From contig WHVD01000022.1 in the NCBI GenBank assembly GCA_015178975.1, forward strand, positions 868,001 to 932,000: 64,000 nt of DNA, given 5' to 3'. How positions within the stretch are numbered: position 1 is the first letter of the stretch; each line of letters starts with the position of its first letter. The notes below the pieces were generated by a model, which was not told the DNA's origin, did not search any database, and saw only the letters and a program-made list of their open reading frames with translations. The translations under genes and the position numbers were made by a program. This DNA is from Hysterangium stoloniferum (lineage: Eukaryota > Basidiomycota > Agaricomycetes > Hysterangiales > Hysterangiaceae). Positions 1-11,401 of this stretch are shown in pieces.

Positions 1-1
1 A

Positions 2-277
2 ATGTTAGAACTGTTTTATCCCAATACTTTCCCAAATCGAAAACAACCTCCTCCTCCACCAAATTTTGTTGAAGAAGAACCTGAATATGAAATTCGAGAA
101 ATTTTGGATTCAAAATTTGATAAAAGATATAAAGATTCATTACAATATTTAGTTGCTTGGTTAGGTTATGAAGGAACAGACAAAGAAACTTCATAGTTAG
201 GATCTCAAGATCTCGAACATGCTTTCGACCTTATCAAAGAATTTCATCAAAAATATCCAAATCTTCCACGACATTAA
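2..277 (+). pseudogene. Ty3/gypsy pol 3' end (chromodomain), element 1
   Basis: This is the last part of a Ty3/gypsy pol polyprotein; the rest lies outside the window. The reading frame starts in the linker after integrase (proline run PPPPPNF) and enters a chromodomain at about residue 28 (PEYEIREILDSKF, then YLVAWLGYEGTDKETS). Chromodomains at the integrase C-terminus bind histone marks and steer insertion. It is closely similar to the chromodomain end of element C (PEFEVSKILDSKI, KWAGYEGTDEETS), so the two belong to one clade. The frame is cut by TAG at 194-196, where C has TGG (Trp), and then stays open to TAA at 275-277 (SQDLEHAFDLIKEFHQKYP). A G-to-A change therefore inactivated this copy. 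Confidence 0.85.
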
Positions 278-383
278 AAATTTCATTCAATTATCTTTCG
301 ACTCTTATTTCAACACTTAATCGACAAAATCGAAAAACATATCAAAATGCAAAAAACATCAATTATATCAAAATTTTAAGTAT

Positions 384-1227
384 CTACAAATCCTCAATTC
401 CTTCCTCTCTCAATTCCACCATCTTGTCAAACCATGCCCCCCTAAATCTTCCACTATTAATGCTAATGTCAGTCTCCTCACTAAAATTGCCACTTTCGAC
501 CAATTTCTTCAACAAAACCGAAAAATCCTTTCTGAATGCTTTAACCTCACCGATTAAATCTTCCATAGTTTCCTCTAATTTCGACATCCTTTCACCAATC
601 GATTTTATTTCTTTTTCCAAGTCCTTATCCGACTGATGTTCCGACCTTCTCGACCGTCTAGAAAAATTCGACATTCTTGACATGATGTTGCGACGGACAT
701 TCTTCCTTTGCCCCAGTTTACGAATTCCTGGACTACCATTTTCGCTCTCATTCTTCGATTCTTTGATTCTTCGATCACGTTTCGACTTTTCTTTCGGTTT
801 TGATGTGGTTTTCTGGCTGGCCTATTCACAGTCCAGTAACAAGCCCGATGCAATCGATTGCACCAATCACAATTCGACGACACATTACTTTTCTTACACA
901 CAAAATTCGTGTTAAAACACATCATGCAACTGGAGAAAATAGATTAGCAAAATTCGACAAAATTTGACAAAACCAAAAAATTATGAATTTTCCAATTTTG
1001 CCTCAAATTCCCATTGCATCCCAATTCCCTTACGAGTCGCCTTATTGAATGGTTCTTCGCAGTCTTCTATCCGCTTTTTGAGAATTTCTTCTAAAAAATA
1101 ACTAATTAACAAATTTTAAAGAAATCCCAAAAATTGACTTACCAACCACATCAACAACCACATCTTTATCCTCGAAACCCAAAAACTCGGATCCTGATTT
1201 GAGTTGATTGACTTCTATGTCAGACAT
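384..1227 (-). pseudogene. Antisense Zn2Cys6-cluster gene of gypsy element 1
   Basis: A gene lies antisense to pol between the end of pol and the 3' LTR of element 1. Exon 1 (ATG at 1227) ends at a GTAAGT donor at 1142; the intron runs to a TTTTTTAG acceptor at 1091. A further intron probably ends at CTCCAG near 930. The next exon encodes, at 928-839, six cysteines spaced C-x2-C-x6-C-x8-C-x2-C-x6-C, the Zn(II)2Cys6 binuclear cluster of fungal transcription factors, followed by a basic stretch and a coiled-coil-like region (KSIGERMSKLEETMEDLIG) ending at TAG 384-386. The Cys exon and the coiled coil are in different frames; a shift near 755-765 (in an A-rich run) looks like decay. Element C has an intact gene of the same plan. 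DNA binding is inferred, not shown; the second intron's donor is unsure. Confidence 0.7.
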
Positions 1228-1307
1228 TGATTGATGAACATGAAAATAGACGATGAAAAAACTTTTCAAACTCCGACCTCGTGGGCTCAGTCACAAAGGG
1301 AGGATAC

Positions 1308-1737
1308 TGTCACAACCGTCACATGTCACAATATTGTCACAAACACTCAAAGGTAACTTTCGACAACTCTTCGACTTATCGAATTCAACTTGACAAACCT
1401 GAACATTATTCAACACCATTGAATCTCTTTTGACATGTCTCATTTCAATGTCATATATGATTTCATTATTAGTTCATAGTATAGTCATAATGATACGATG
1501 AAAAGCATAAAAGAGCTACGGAAGGAGCGAGGGAAGTCAGTCAAAATATCTGTATATTAGTGATATTAGTAATCTATCTTGTCGTAACTTCTTCGACAAA
1601 TACTTCCGTGAGTTCTCGCGACTGGTAATAGCCTCTTACTTCATCGACAGGGTGAATATATACTTCGTCGAACGAGGCTTTTGAGTTTGATAGTAGAATA
1701 TTATTCGACTTTATTGAAGAATAATTGATTCGTGACA
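1308..1737 (+). repeat. 3' LTR of gypsy element 1
   Basis: The LTR starts TGTCACAACC directly after a purine tract (AAAGGGAGGA, 1295-1304), which is the plus-strand primer expected at the 3' end of the internal region. I place its end at TTCGTGACA (1737) because related LTRs in the window end in similar sequence, but no second copy is available and the end could lie as far as 1800. It contains many TCGA-like motifs. Confidence 0.6.
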
Positions 1738-1799
1738 GGTGAGATAAGCTTCTGAGCTGTTGTGAGGAGTATGCTTTTACCACAGTTTCATTGTGGTAA

Positions 1800-2106
1800 A
1801 ACACTCCTTTTATTTCATTCATATTTTACATATTCTATTCATATTTTTCTATCTTTCATATTCTTCGAATATTGCATATTTCATTAGTTCGAAGCATTGT
1901 GTATACTTGTGGGTGCACTCAGCACCAATTAGAACTCAGACACACTTTAACCCAAGAACCACCACTCGTAAGACACAAACTAGGTCTACTACGAGCGGTG
2001 ATCAGGGTAACGTGTTAGCTACCACATAGGTAGCATTATCTGAACTACTGAATACTTCTGGCCTCGAACTGTAATAGTCGAGGCCTCCACTCGAACCATT
2101 GCACTC
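1800..2106 (+). repeat. Diverged LTR fragment related to element A
   Basis: This stretch aligns through most of its length with the LTR of element A: it shares the GTTCGAAGC-TTGTGTATAC block, the GGGTAACGT block, the TCGAACTG/AGTCGAG region and the final TTGCAC. Identity is far lower than between A's own LTRs, so it is an older family member. Element A begins inside it at 2107. The remaining part of this LTR is not found after element A at 21563. Confidence 0.6.
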
Positions 2107-2751
2107 TGTAAAGGGTATGCATATATGCATAATTGGACTAAGGAATAATAGTTGGATTATAGTAGATTATTTTTTATTTTTTATTTTCTTTCTTTATATT
2201 CTTTCTATATTTCGAGCACACCTTTATTTTGTAGTTCGAAGCTTTGTGTATACGTATGGGCGCTCTCGGCACCAAAAAGGATAGACAACTTTTACCCAGC
2301 AGACACCACCTCGTAAATGACCCAGACGTCGAATAGCGAGAGGTGTCAAGGGTAACGTCTCAACTACCTTTAAAGGTAGTATTCTCTTGCATACTAACGT
2401 ACTTTGGACTCGAACCGCGAAGGTCGAGTTCCAATCTAAGGTCTTTGCACTAGTCGACATTATAGTCGACTCGCGCTATTATTTCTTTACTCTAGATATT
2501 CAGCTTCGCGTTGATTATCTATTTTACATCTAGCTACGAGTTGTACCGTGAAGGTCAACTCTTTCATTCTTTCATTCTAGCCGTCAAGAGCAACTGTACA
2601 GTTGCTCTTGTGACGCATAGCGTGTCTTCTTACTAGTACAGCTTGTCTAGTAATCTATGGTATTGTACTGTACAGTCAATACCTGCTAATAGTAGTTGAA
2701 TAAACACTATTCTTCGTATATCGAACGGTCAGAATCTATCGACTCTTCACA
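2107..2751 (+). repeat. 5' LTR of element A
   Basis: The 645-bp repeat runs from TGTAAAGGGTATGCATATAT to CGACTCTTCACA and is repeated at 20927-21562. It is longer by a duplicated 8-bp TTTCATTC near 2562 and one A near 2286. Unlike the LTR pair of element C, the differences include several transversions, so A is older. Confidence 0.92.
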
Positions 2752-2752
2752 G

Positions 2753-2766
2753 TGGTGATCCGGGCC
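2753..2766 (+). other. Primer-binding site of element A (tRNA type)
   Basis: TGGTGATCCGGGCC begins one base after the 5' LTR. TGG pairs with the CCA end of a tRNA and the next bases would pair with its acceptor stem; I cannot say which tRNA. This contrasts with the apparent self-priming site of element C. Confidence 0.65.
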
Positions 2767-2827
2767 AGACCGTTCTTTTCCTACGAGGAAAAACTTATTA
2801 TTTGACTACTAAGACCTGAACACGCGA

Positions 2828-5245
2828 ATGACTATGGGCAAGAATCAAACACCTAGGCCTTCATCAACGCCGAGTAGCTCCATGCCTCGTCAAAAATCTT
2901 CTAACCTAGAACCACCCCGTAACGTCACCCTGAGGAAGTCTTCGTCGACTTTTCAAGGATCAGCTCGTCTGGAGGATTCCCCTGGAGTAGTAGCTGGATC
3001 GTCTACGAACATTCCCCAGCTTCCTCAAGGATCACCTCCTCCAGAGGATTCCCCCGGAGTAGTAGCTGGATCGTCAATGAACATTCCCCCCGATCCACCT
3101 GAGGAATGCTCATCACTCGAGCAGTTGGACACCCCTGGAGTTAATGTTGAGCCTAATCGAGCACCCACGCCCGTTCTCAGATTCCCTCCAAGACAGGTCA
3201 TCCTTAAGCAGTTCCTCGGAGGTCATATGGTTTACACCCAGCCCATCGACTACAAATGGGATATGTACTACACCAATCGAATCCCCGAGGATCAGGTTAC
3301 CCCCTTCGTGGAGGAGTACAGTACGGATTACCCTATTCTACCGGAGACTGTAGCAGTCTGGTTAGGGCGTTATCAAGCGATTTTATCGGCGCAGGATTTA
3401 TTCACGTGACCAGGGAACCTTGAGGATTTGACCCAATCGATTCCTGAATGGTCGAACGAGGTGACGACCACTATGGAAGGAGGAAGAAGAATTCTCAAGC
3501 AGGAGGTGTTTTCTCTGTTCCTTGAAGCACTTTGTACGCATAATGATGTGTTGCAGATCCTGCATGTCCTGCTTAGCGGAGATCATGTTGTGCCTAAGGT
3601 TGACTACCAGTACATGTACATCTGTATGTTGGAGGAGTCTCTCAATGGAGTCACGCCGAATCTATCGCTGGCATACCTCACTTTAAGAGGTCGGTTGAAG
3701 CGAAACCAAAGAAGACTTGATAAGATGGTTTTAGAGGTACTCCTCCCCTATAATGACTCGATCCAGGTCCCTGATTCGCCTATCTCCACGACCAATTCAT
3801 TCGTTCACAACTTAAATGGGTCCCCTGATACTCGTTTTCTGCATTCTCTCAACTGTCCCGTAATATTGGAGGATTTTCCACTGGACTTGAGGACGCAAGT
3901 GATAGAACGCCTTCAGGAGAAGAGGATTGAGGTCTGCGCTCCCTTCCATCAACCCCAGCCGTGTCGACTTCTGAACGCGACGGAGATCGAGAGACAAATC
4001 GCGATGGAACCGGGCCTAACGTCTCTCCAGGGAGATCACCGCTCTGGCGTTGCATTTGAGGGAGTCTCCAAAAGCCCTAACTTCAGGAATGAAGTGACCA
4101 CTCTCAGAAACCGATCAGTTGCCAACAAGGGTCGACCGTCCTTCTCCACAGCATTCACTGAGGGCATAGCTGGCCCAGTTGCTGGTCGAGGATCGCTTAA
4201 TCCAGACGGTCCCCGCCATTCTCTACCGATCGCTTCAAACCCTTTCTTGCCATCAGGAGGACCCCCTAGTGATTCATCCGGGAGTTCAAATACTTCAGAC
4301 CGGGGAGGGAACTCAGGACGTGGGGAGCGCCACAATGGAGTGCCTAATACCCCTTTTCGAACTCCGATGCAGTCTCGAGCTAGCGCACTTATTGATGACT
4401 TACCTAAGGACAAGAAGGTCACTCTTAACACCAACGACCTTAAGATCAAATGGTCTGATCTCCCTGAATACGATGGAGCTCAATCCGAAGCCCTGGACTA
4501 TATCATGGATATCATGAGTCTCGCGGAGATATCAGACTCTATGAGTGCGATCTTAGGAGTTGCTCTGCCAAGACAACTCAAGGGGCACGCTAAGGTCTGG
4601 TGGAGCACCTTAGACCGTGAGCATCGTACCGAATTCAGTCAATCTCATGGGTCGTTTCTTTGGGGTATCATCGAAGGATTGCTCGGAACTCGTTGGCGTG
4701 AATCCTTAGCCTTAGAATGGGAAGCTATGAAATTTCAACAGGCTGGTCACGATCGTGAGACACCCGTCCACTATATCCAACGGAGAGTTAAACTTTATCG
4801 TTTCCTGTATGGGTTCCACCAGGACAGAGGGGATGAGACACGCAGACTCATTCTCACGCTGCCTACGGAATGGCTCTACCTTCTTCAAGGACAACCCATC
4901 GATGATATCATGAGTTTACAGACTTATGCTAATAACCTGCAAGAAGCTCTGATTAACACTTGGGTCCAAACACACCGGGAACGTTACAGGTTCCAGAAAC
5001 CGTGCGTAATGTTATTGGAGGGTCAAGAATTGGATTTTAGAGTCACCGGCGACTCCTCTTCACCTAACCATATTCTCGTTAGTGAGACTAACGAGAGAGG
5101 CTCGACGAGAAGGATCCGGAGGTCACTGATCCAAAACAGGGAAAGCGTCACGGAAAAATGTTCTTCGAGAGGAGTAACAAGAGGAGTTCGGTCAAACCCA
5201 CCAAGGAATGTTGGATATGCGGAAGTCTGGAGCATTTTAAGATAG
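2828..5245 (+). pseudogene. Element A gag (N-terminal and capsid part)
   Basis: The gag reading frame starts at ATG 2828 after a 76-bp leader. The first 190 residues are rich in Ser, Pro and Thr, with a twice-repeated EDSPGVVAGSS motif. The frame is stopped by TGA at 3407-3409 (preceded by ACG, so a CGA-to-TGA change at CpG fits) and continues without a break afterwards. The capsid core lies around 4440-4960 (WSDLPEYDGAQSEALDYIMD, GHAKVWWSTL, TPVHYIQRRVKLYRFL), which matches the retrotransposon gag family. The zinc knuckle is not in this frame: it lies one frame over from about 5150 on, so a frameshift separates capsid from nucleocapsid. Whether this was once a programmed shift or is decay cannot be told from one copy. 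Confidence 0.82.
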
Positions 5246-5858
5246 ACTGCCCTCAAGCTGGCAAAATGTCTCATTATGTCTCTATCAACAAATGCTCCGC
5301 ACAGGATATGTCGGAGAAAGCTGAGGAGCAAAGGTTATATGAAGCGGTTCATGGACTATCTATACAAGGACAAGTAAATAGCTCTGATGATGAATTGACT
5401 TTTGTTTCCATTTGTTTGCCCCATGTCGGAGACAAATTAGTGAGGGAGGAAAATCGAATGACTGGTGAAGCTCTTCTGTCTGAAGCTTACGTATCCATAC
5501 TCGCCGCAGATTTCTTCAAAAAAGGAGACCGGCTGAGTGCTCATCGGCAGGACCTTGAAGGCCTGACCGAGGACTACTGTCAGACTGGAGATTCTCACGA
5601 ACAAATCAGTTCGAATTCGCTCTGTTCGCCTGGAGCTGATGTTGACACGTTCCCGTTTGATCCCGGGAACCCCCCCGATTTACTACCGTAGGAGAACTCG
5701 GATTCAGAGGACAGCGACGATGATCCAGTATTGGATTCCCCTTCGAAGCATGTTCCTTGCCGAAGTGAACGCAGGAATGTAATCTTGTCCCTGCGCAAGG
5801 AAAGTAAGAGGCCTCGAATCCAATACCCTCGTCCCAGTCGTCTGATGAAGGAGGATAC
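5158..5858 (+). pseudogene. Element A nucleocapsid zinc knuckle and gag-pol linker
   Basis: This frame carries the nucleocapsid zinc knuckle CWICGSLEHFKIDC (C-x2-C-x4-H-x4-C) at about 5206-5247, which binds the packaged RNA. An acidic linker follows. TAG at 5689-5691 breaks it, but the same frame stays open after the stop (ENSDSEDSDDDPVLD) up to the solo LTR B at 5859. Leaving out B, the frame continues unbroken at 6579 into the protease, so nucleocapsid and pol were one polyprotein before B arrived. Confidence 0.8.
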
Positions 5859-6578
5859 TGTTAAGAACTGGAAACTGACTAATGTCGGTGGCCGACAGGG
5901 ACCGATCGGAAGGACTTGGCTTCAGCTTATGGGCTGCGCCCTCGCAAATATCCGCAGGATGTCCTTAAATTTCGGGCGGGCGAAGACTAGTCCTAGTGAG
6001 TACCTTTCGGCGTGATACCGATCGGAATCGAAGGACAAGTCGAGCGTCGGGCCAAGGGGTCGGGGCCGGGAGTGGGCGAGCGCACGCGAAGGCGGATGGG
6101 GGAAGTCTTAGTATGAGACTGATACAGGTGTATGAGGGTATTCTGAGTTGATATTCTGATTGTCTAGTAACTACAATTACAGCGGGTTCATATACAAGTA
6201 ACAGGCGTCTGGAAAATACTAATGGGGAGAAGGGCGGAACACGGTATTAACAATAAGCTTGACTAGGAACGGGAAGTTTATGATTAGTTCGGAGGCCGAT
6301 GATAACCGAGAGCGGAATTACGATAAAAGGAAATGGTTCGAGGACTACAAATATAGATAGACATATGCGAAACATAAGATTGAACGGATCAACATAATAA
6401 AGGGGACGTATCAAAGTTTGACCAGACAATACGAGTTATTTGACGTGGGCGTAAATGGAGTTTGATCTTCGCGAAACATTCGTCAGCTTCGGGGCCGATG
6501 GTTTCCGAGGGGATGACTTGAAATGTTGACAAGTGGCGATAACCTCGGGGCCGATAGGGTTGCGACACGGTCGTAACA
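5859..6578 (-). mobile_element. Solo gypsy LTR B, TSD GATAC
   Basis: A 720-bp LTR without internal region runs from TGTTAAGAACTGG to GGTCGTAACA. It is flanked by GATAC on both sides (5854-5858 and 6579-6583), a clean 5-bp target-site duplication, so it is the product of insertion followed by LTR-LTR recombination. A 721-bp copy in the other orientation lies at 55715-56435 and a truncated one at 56646-57272. The orientation is assigned by analogy with element C, whose coding strand reads TGTTACGACC at the LTR start. It shares the CTTCAGCTTATG-GCTGCGCC block with C, so B and C are related families. Confidence 0.93.
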
Positions 6579-6583
6579 GATAC

Positions 6584-9500
6584 TACGATCCTTTATCGAA
6601 AACGGGATCCTCCCAGTGGTTACTCTAGCATAGGAGTTGCAGCGCTCCATGTTTTCGGTCATGTAGGAACTCCCGATTCACCCGAACGCGTTAAAATTCG
6701 AATGGACATGGGAGCAGATCTTTCCCTTATATCGGAGGAATTCTACAAGGAGCTGCAGGGCATATATAAGTTGAAACAAGGACTCAAGTTACGTCTAATC
6801 CAGCACACGGGTAACGCTAAGGTTATCGGATATGTTAATATTCCCATTTACCTGGAGGACGACAGTGGAACGTTACTGAAGTTCACGGCAGAAACTTATG
6901 TCGTTAGAGGAATGACGGTGCCAATTCTTTTAGGAGAAGACTTCCATATTAATTATGAAATTGGTACTCTAAGAGACCAGCCGTTGGGATCTAGACTTAT
7001 TCTCCTGGGACGACAGGGTTTTATTCCAGCCAGTTCTTCTAAGGAACCTCAACCTTTGACCTTCACCGTCAATAAGGCCCCTTTCGGGAAGCATGAGAAG
7101 GAGTCATCCAAACTCACCTCTCTCCCCGATAAAGGTGTGCGTACTGAAAGAGTCGCGCGAGCCTTGGAGGATTGCACTATCGATCCAGAGTCAGCCAGAC
7201 TAGTGCCTATTTTTGTTGAAGATCTAGAGGGCGAGGAATGGATTGTTGAAGGAATTGTACTGCAAAATGAGGACGGTTCGATATTAGCCACACCAATCAC
7301 GGCAATTTCAAGGAATAGTGCGGCAGTACCTTTAGCCAATCCATCACTAACCCCTAAGACTATCCGACGAGGGGAGACAATAGGGATAATTCATGACCCC
7401 GCTCGTTGGGCTCACAAGCCCAGGTCACTCGAGGAGAAAGGTTTAATGGTAGCAGGTGTGACCAAGATCACACACCTTATCAAAAGTCTCTCTCAACTTG
7501 AGGAGGACCGTCAAGTCGCCTCAGAAAGGCCTAAGCCACCTGTTGAACCAGAGATTGCGGACGATTTCGAACCGCCTGGTCCTAAGACGGCTGCAGTGGC
7601 TGATAATGAAAAATTTGCCTCAGAGGATCTTCACAAGTTAGTCAATTTGGGACCGGATATACCAACGGAGGTCCTGCCACATCTCAGATCAGTTTTGACT
7701 GAGAACATTAAGGCTTTCGGAGTCGACGGACGGTTAGGGCAAGTGGAATGTAGAGTCCCTGTCCCCTTGAAAGAGGGAGCCCAGCCCATATCCATGCCTA
7801 TGTTCCCTTCGTCCCCTGCCAATAGGAGAGTTATAGACGAGCAAGTGGATACCTGGTTCGAACAGGGTGTCATTGAGCCATCTAAAAGCCCCTGGGGAGC
7901 GCCAGCCTTTGTAGTATATCGCAATGGTAAACCGCGGGTGGTCATCAACTATCGGAAACTTAACCATCTCACTGTTCCAGATGAATTCCCTTTACCACGT
8001 CAATCGGAGATTATGCAAGCGCTGTCGGGGTCAAATGTTCTTTCTTCTTTCGATGCGCTGGCAGGGTTTACTCAATTAGAAATGTTGGAGGACGATAAGC
8101 CCAAAACAGCCTTTAGATCCCATAGAGGGCTGTGGCAATTTAAAAGGATGCCATTCGGGCTCAGAAACGGCCCCTCCACATTTCAGCGCGTCATGCAAAC
8201 AGTTTTAGCACCCTACTTGTGGATTTTTTGTTTAGTCTACATCGATGACATAGTCATATTCTCTAAGAACTGGGATGATCATTTGCTTCACCTGAATCAG
8301 GTGCTTGGCGCTATCGCTTCGGCCGGTATCACTCTCTCTCCCAAGAAATGTTTTATCGGATATAATTCGATATTGTTATTGGGTCATAAAGTATCTAGGT
8401 TGGGTTTTTCAACCCACCAAGAAAAAGTTCGCGCTATATTGGAATTGGCCCCACCCACTAAGGTTTCTGATCTACAACGGTTCCTTGGAATGGTCCTTTA
8501 CTTTTCAGCATATATACCATTCTATTCATGGATGGTGTCCCCTTTATTCTCGCTCCTAAAAAAGGGAACACCTTGGACGTGGACTGCTGAACATGTCCGA
8601 ACTTATGAGGATGTTAAAACCGCATTAGGATCAGCTCCAGTGCTGGGACATCCAGTTAGTGGGATGCCCTACCGATTGTATATGGACGCTTCGGATTTTG
8701 CCTTGGGTTGTTGCCTCCAACAAGTCCAGAAGATGGCTTTAGGAGACTTAGTGGACACTAAAATCTATGCCCAAGCCAAGTTGGCTTTTGACCGTGCGCA
8801 GGACGTGCCATCCTTTGTTCATTGGTACAAAACCAAACAGCCCGAGATTGAGTGGTCGATTCGTGGGGATCCACTTTTGAGGCGACCGAAGTTACTGTTG
8901 AACGAGTCATTGCATATTGGAGTTGCACACTGAAAAGTGCTGAGCGTAACTATTCTGCTACTGAATGGGAAGCATTAGTAGCAAAGGAGGGACTAGTCCA
9001 CTTTCAACCTTTCATTGAAAGTGAACATGTTCTGCTTCATTACGGACCATGCAGCTCTGCAATGGGCTAGATCTTACGAGAACACTAATCGTCGACTAGC
9101 CACATGGGGGGCAATATACGCTGCATTTCCAGGTCTCGAGATTTTGCATCGAGCAGGGAGAGTTCACAGCAACGTGGATCCACTGTCCAGACTCCCTCAG
9201 GTACCAGCCTTCGTGAGCCCTATTAGAGATGATTTGCAGGCTATCACCTCGACCTCTCTGGACAAAGAGTACTGAGGAAAAACTATGGAAGGACGAACCC
9301 GCTAAGAAGGTGGTCTTCTCTACCATACTCGATTCTATGGAACCTTTCGGAGTAACTCAAAAGGTCCGACAGTCAGAATGGGATTCTCATAACGCAATAA
9401 GGAACGACCAGGAAGACGAGTCTGACTTCGCATTGTGTCATCCTCAGCTACTAATCAGCATCGAGGAGGGATATATAAAGAAATTTCTAGAGGGTTATTC

Positions 9501-10627
9501 AAAGGACCCCATTTTCAGGAATCTCTATGCTCTAGATACCCCTTCACCCAACGTGGTTGTTACTCCTTCTCACTACTTCGTGGGAGCAAACTGACTCTTG
9601 TACTTTCGCAACTCAGACTGGAAAAGTCGAGTCTGTGTACCCAGAACTATGATTAACTCGATTCTAAGGTTGGTACATGATAACCCTTTTGAGGGAGCAC
9701 ACGCCGGAGGCCAGCGGTTGTTCAACCTGATGAAAGATCGGTTCTTTTGGCCAAGAATGCTACAAGATTGCGTGTCGTATGTGCGTACCTGCGACAACTG
9801 CCAAAAAACCAAAGTCGATCACACCGCTCGTCAAGGAGCCCTCAGACCGGCTGACGTACCTTTTAGGCCATTCGAGGTAGTTTCTATGGACTTAATCACT
9901 GGACTACCCGATTCAGGAAAGGATTCGTATTCCGCAGTCTTCATCGCTGTTGATAAATTGACGCGTTGCGCTATTACAATACCTACCTTTTCGAACCTTA
10001 CGGCTGAAGGAGTCGCACGAATATTTGTCAAACAGGTAGCAAGCCCCTTCGGACTGCCCTCTCGAATAATCTGTGACTGGGATAAGAGATGGACCTGCAG
10101 GTTTTGGCGGGAAGTCTGTAAGATCTATGGTACCACCCTTGCGGTATCTTCGGCTCATCATCCTGAAATGGATGGGCAAACGGAGAATATGAATGTGACC
10201 ATAGAACAGATGCTTCGAGCCTATTGTGCCTCTGCTAAGGAAAGCTGGTCCCAGTGGATTGAGGTAGTTGTTCACGCATACAACTCGACTGTTCACAGTT
10301 CCACAAACTACGCCCCGGCCTTCTTATTAATGGGATACCTTCCAAGAGGAATGTCTCGAGTCCTAGGAGGTGACGAACCCCTAGTTCCTAGAGAACGATC
10401 AGACAGCCCTATGGCCGACCAATGGATCCTCGAGCTAGAAAATCATCAGCAGATGGTGCGGGATTCAATCGCTCGAGACCAAGAGATTCAAGCACGAGCG
10501 TATAACAAGAAGCAAAGACCTGTAGAAGATATCTCTGAGGGAGACTTTGTATTGGTGAACCCCCACTCCCTCGAACTGGTGGAAGTCAAGGGAACGGGGA
10601 AGAAACTAATACAAAGACGGATTGGAC
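6584..10627 (+). pseudogene. Element A pol: protease, RT, RNase H, integrase
   Basis: Order of domains: aspartic protease (6702-6960), with the active-site triad as Asp-Met-Gly in MDMGADLSLIS instead of Asp-Thr/Ser-Gly; reverse transcriptase (about 7830-8480: KPRVVINYRKLN, AFRSHRGLWQFKRMPFGL, catalytic YIDD at 8236-8250); RNase H (YMDASDFALGC near 8680, RNYSATEWEAL near 8945, ITDHAALQWA near 9040); zinc-binding HHCC of integrase (CDNCQKTK near 9790); DDE integrase (SMDLITGLP, CDWDKRW, MDGQTE). Frame changes occur near 8720-8930, 9015-9070 and 9230-9275, and TGA stops it at 9592-9594. Trp for Arg in CDWDKRW and WEAL, and Met for Thr in DMG and EMDGQTE, each fit one CpG transition. Integrase is cut at 10632 by element C and resumes at 18173. 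Confidence 0.9.
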
Positions 10628-10632
10628 CATTC

Positions 10633-11217
10633 TGTTAAGTGCCGTGTCGGGAACTTATTCCGGAACTATCGGGAAGTCACCGGAAAGTCGGGAACAACTA
10701 GATAGGGTCAGGACGTCGGCTTCAGCTTATGTGCTGCACCTCTACGCAAACGCTCAATGTCCTTAATTTCGGAGGTGAGACTTGTGATGGGAGTTATGGA
10801 TATTCAGAGTTCTGAAGAGTTCCGAATATCGAGCGTACAGAAAGATGGGAGAAGGAATAAGAAACTAAGTCAATATCAGATCTAAGGTAAAGTACAAATT
10901 CGCGGAAACTAATATAAGTCTGCTCGTTATTGTACTACAAACTAAGACCATAATAAGACGGAAATGGAAGTGTTCTTAAAACGGAAATACAATAAGACAT
11001 ATTAGGAAGGCAATATTCCATAACAGGAATATAACAAACAAACAAGTGAATACTTGTCAATGGACAAATTACCAAATGCGGAACAAGGGAAGAATGCGGA
11101 TGATACGGTAACTATGATGTTCCGTAGTCGGAGGTCAAAGTCGGAAGTCGGGGATCGGAAGTCGGGAGTGGGAGACCGGAAGTCGGATATTGAAACATCT
11201 GGGAACGGGTCGTAACA
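10633..11217 (-). repeat. 3' LTR of element C
   Basis: This 585-bp LTR begins TGTTAAGTGCC and ends GGTCGTAACA on the plus strand. It has lost CpG at 10 of the 19 sites where it differs from the other LTR. It keeps the ATATCAGATCT segment (10873-10883) proposed as the self-primer. Confidence 0.96.
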
Positions 11218-11227
11218 GTACCCCCCT
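11218..11227 (-). other. Polypurine tract of element C
   Basis: On the minus strand the internal region ends AGGGGGGTAC directly before the 3' LTR (TGTTACGACC). A G-rich purine run here is the usual primer for plus-strand DNA synthesis. Confidence 0.7.
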
Positions 11228-11345
11228 GTTAGGCTGAAATCCCATAGAGGCGATTAGGTACTAAGTGTTTGAAGCGACGGCTGATTGTTATGTGTCGTGA
11301 AATTTACGCAAATATGGAGGTGAGAGTTTCGGCTGTTATTCTGAG

Positions 11346-11353
11346 TATAAAAA
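11346..11353 (+). promoter_or_regulatory. TATA box of the antisense gene in C
   Basis: TATAAAAA lies 56 bp upstream of the ATG of the antisense gene, followed by a pyrimidine-rich stretch and CCACAACTTGT just before the start codon. This is a typical fungal core promoter. It lies inside the internal region, next to the 3' LTR, and points against the element's own transcription. Confidence 0.6.
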
Positions 11354-11401
11354 CCTCCAAATATTCAAATTAACGTTTTTGTTTCTTTAACCACAACTTG
11401 T

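Noticed and set aside
2753-2766. Self-priming of element A, as for C
   Set aside because: The site after A's 5' LTR starts with TGG and I see no complement to it in A's LTR, so tRNA priming is the simpler reading.
8305-8559. Plus-strand ORF of 84 codons within pol of A
   Set aside because: It overlaps the reverse-transcriptase frame, which carries the conserved motifs; this is a shadow frame.
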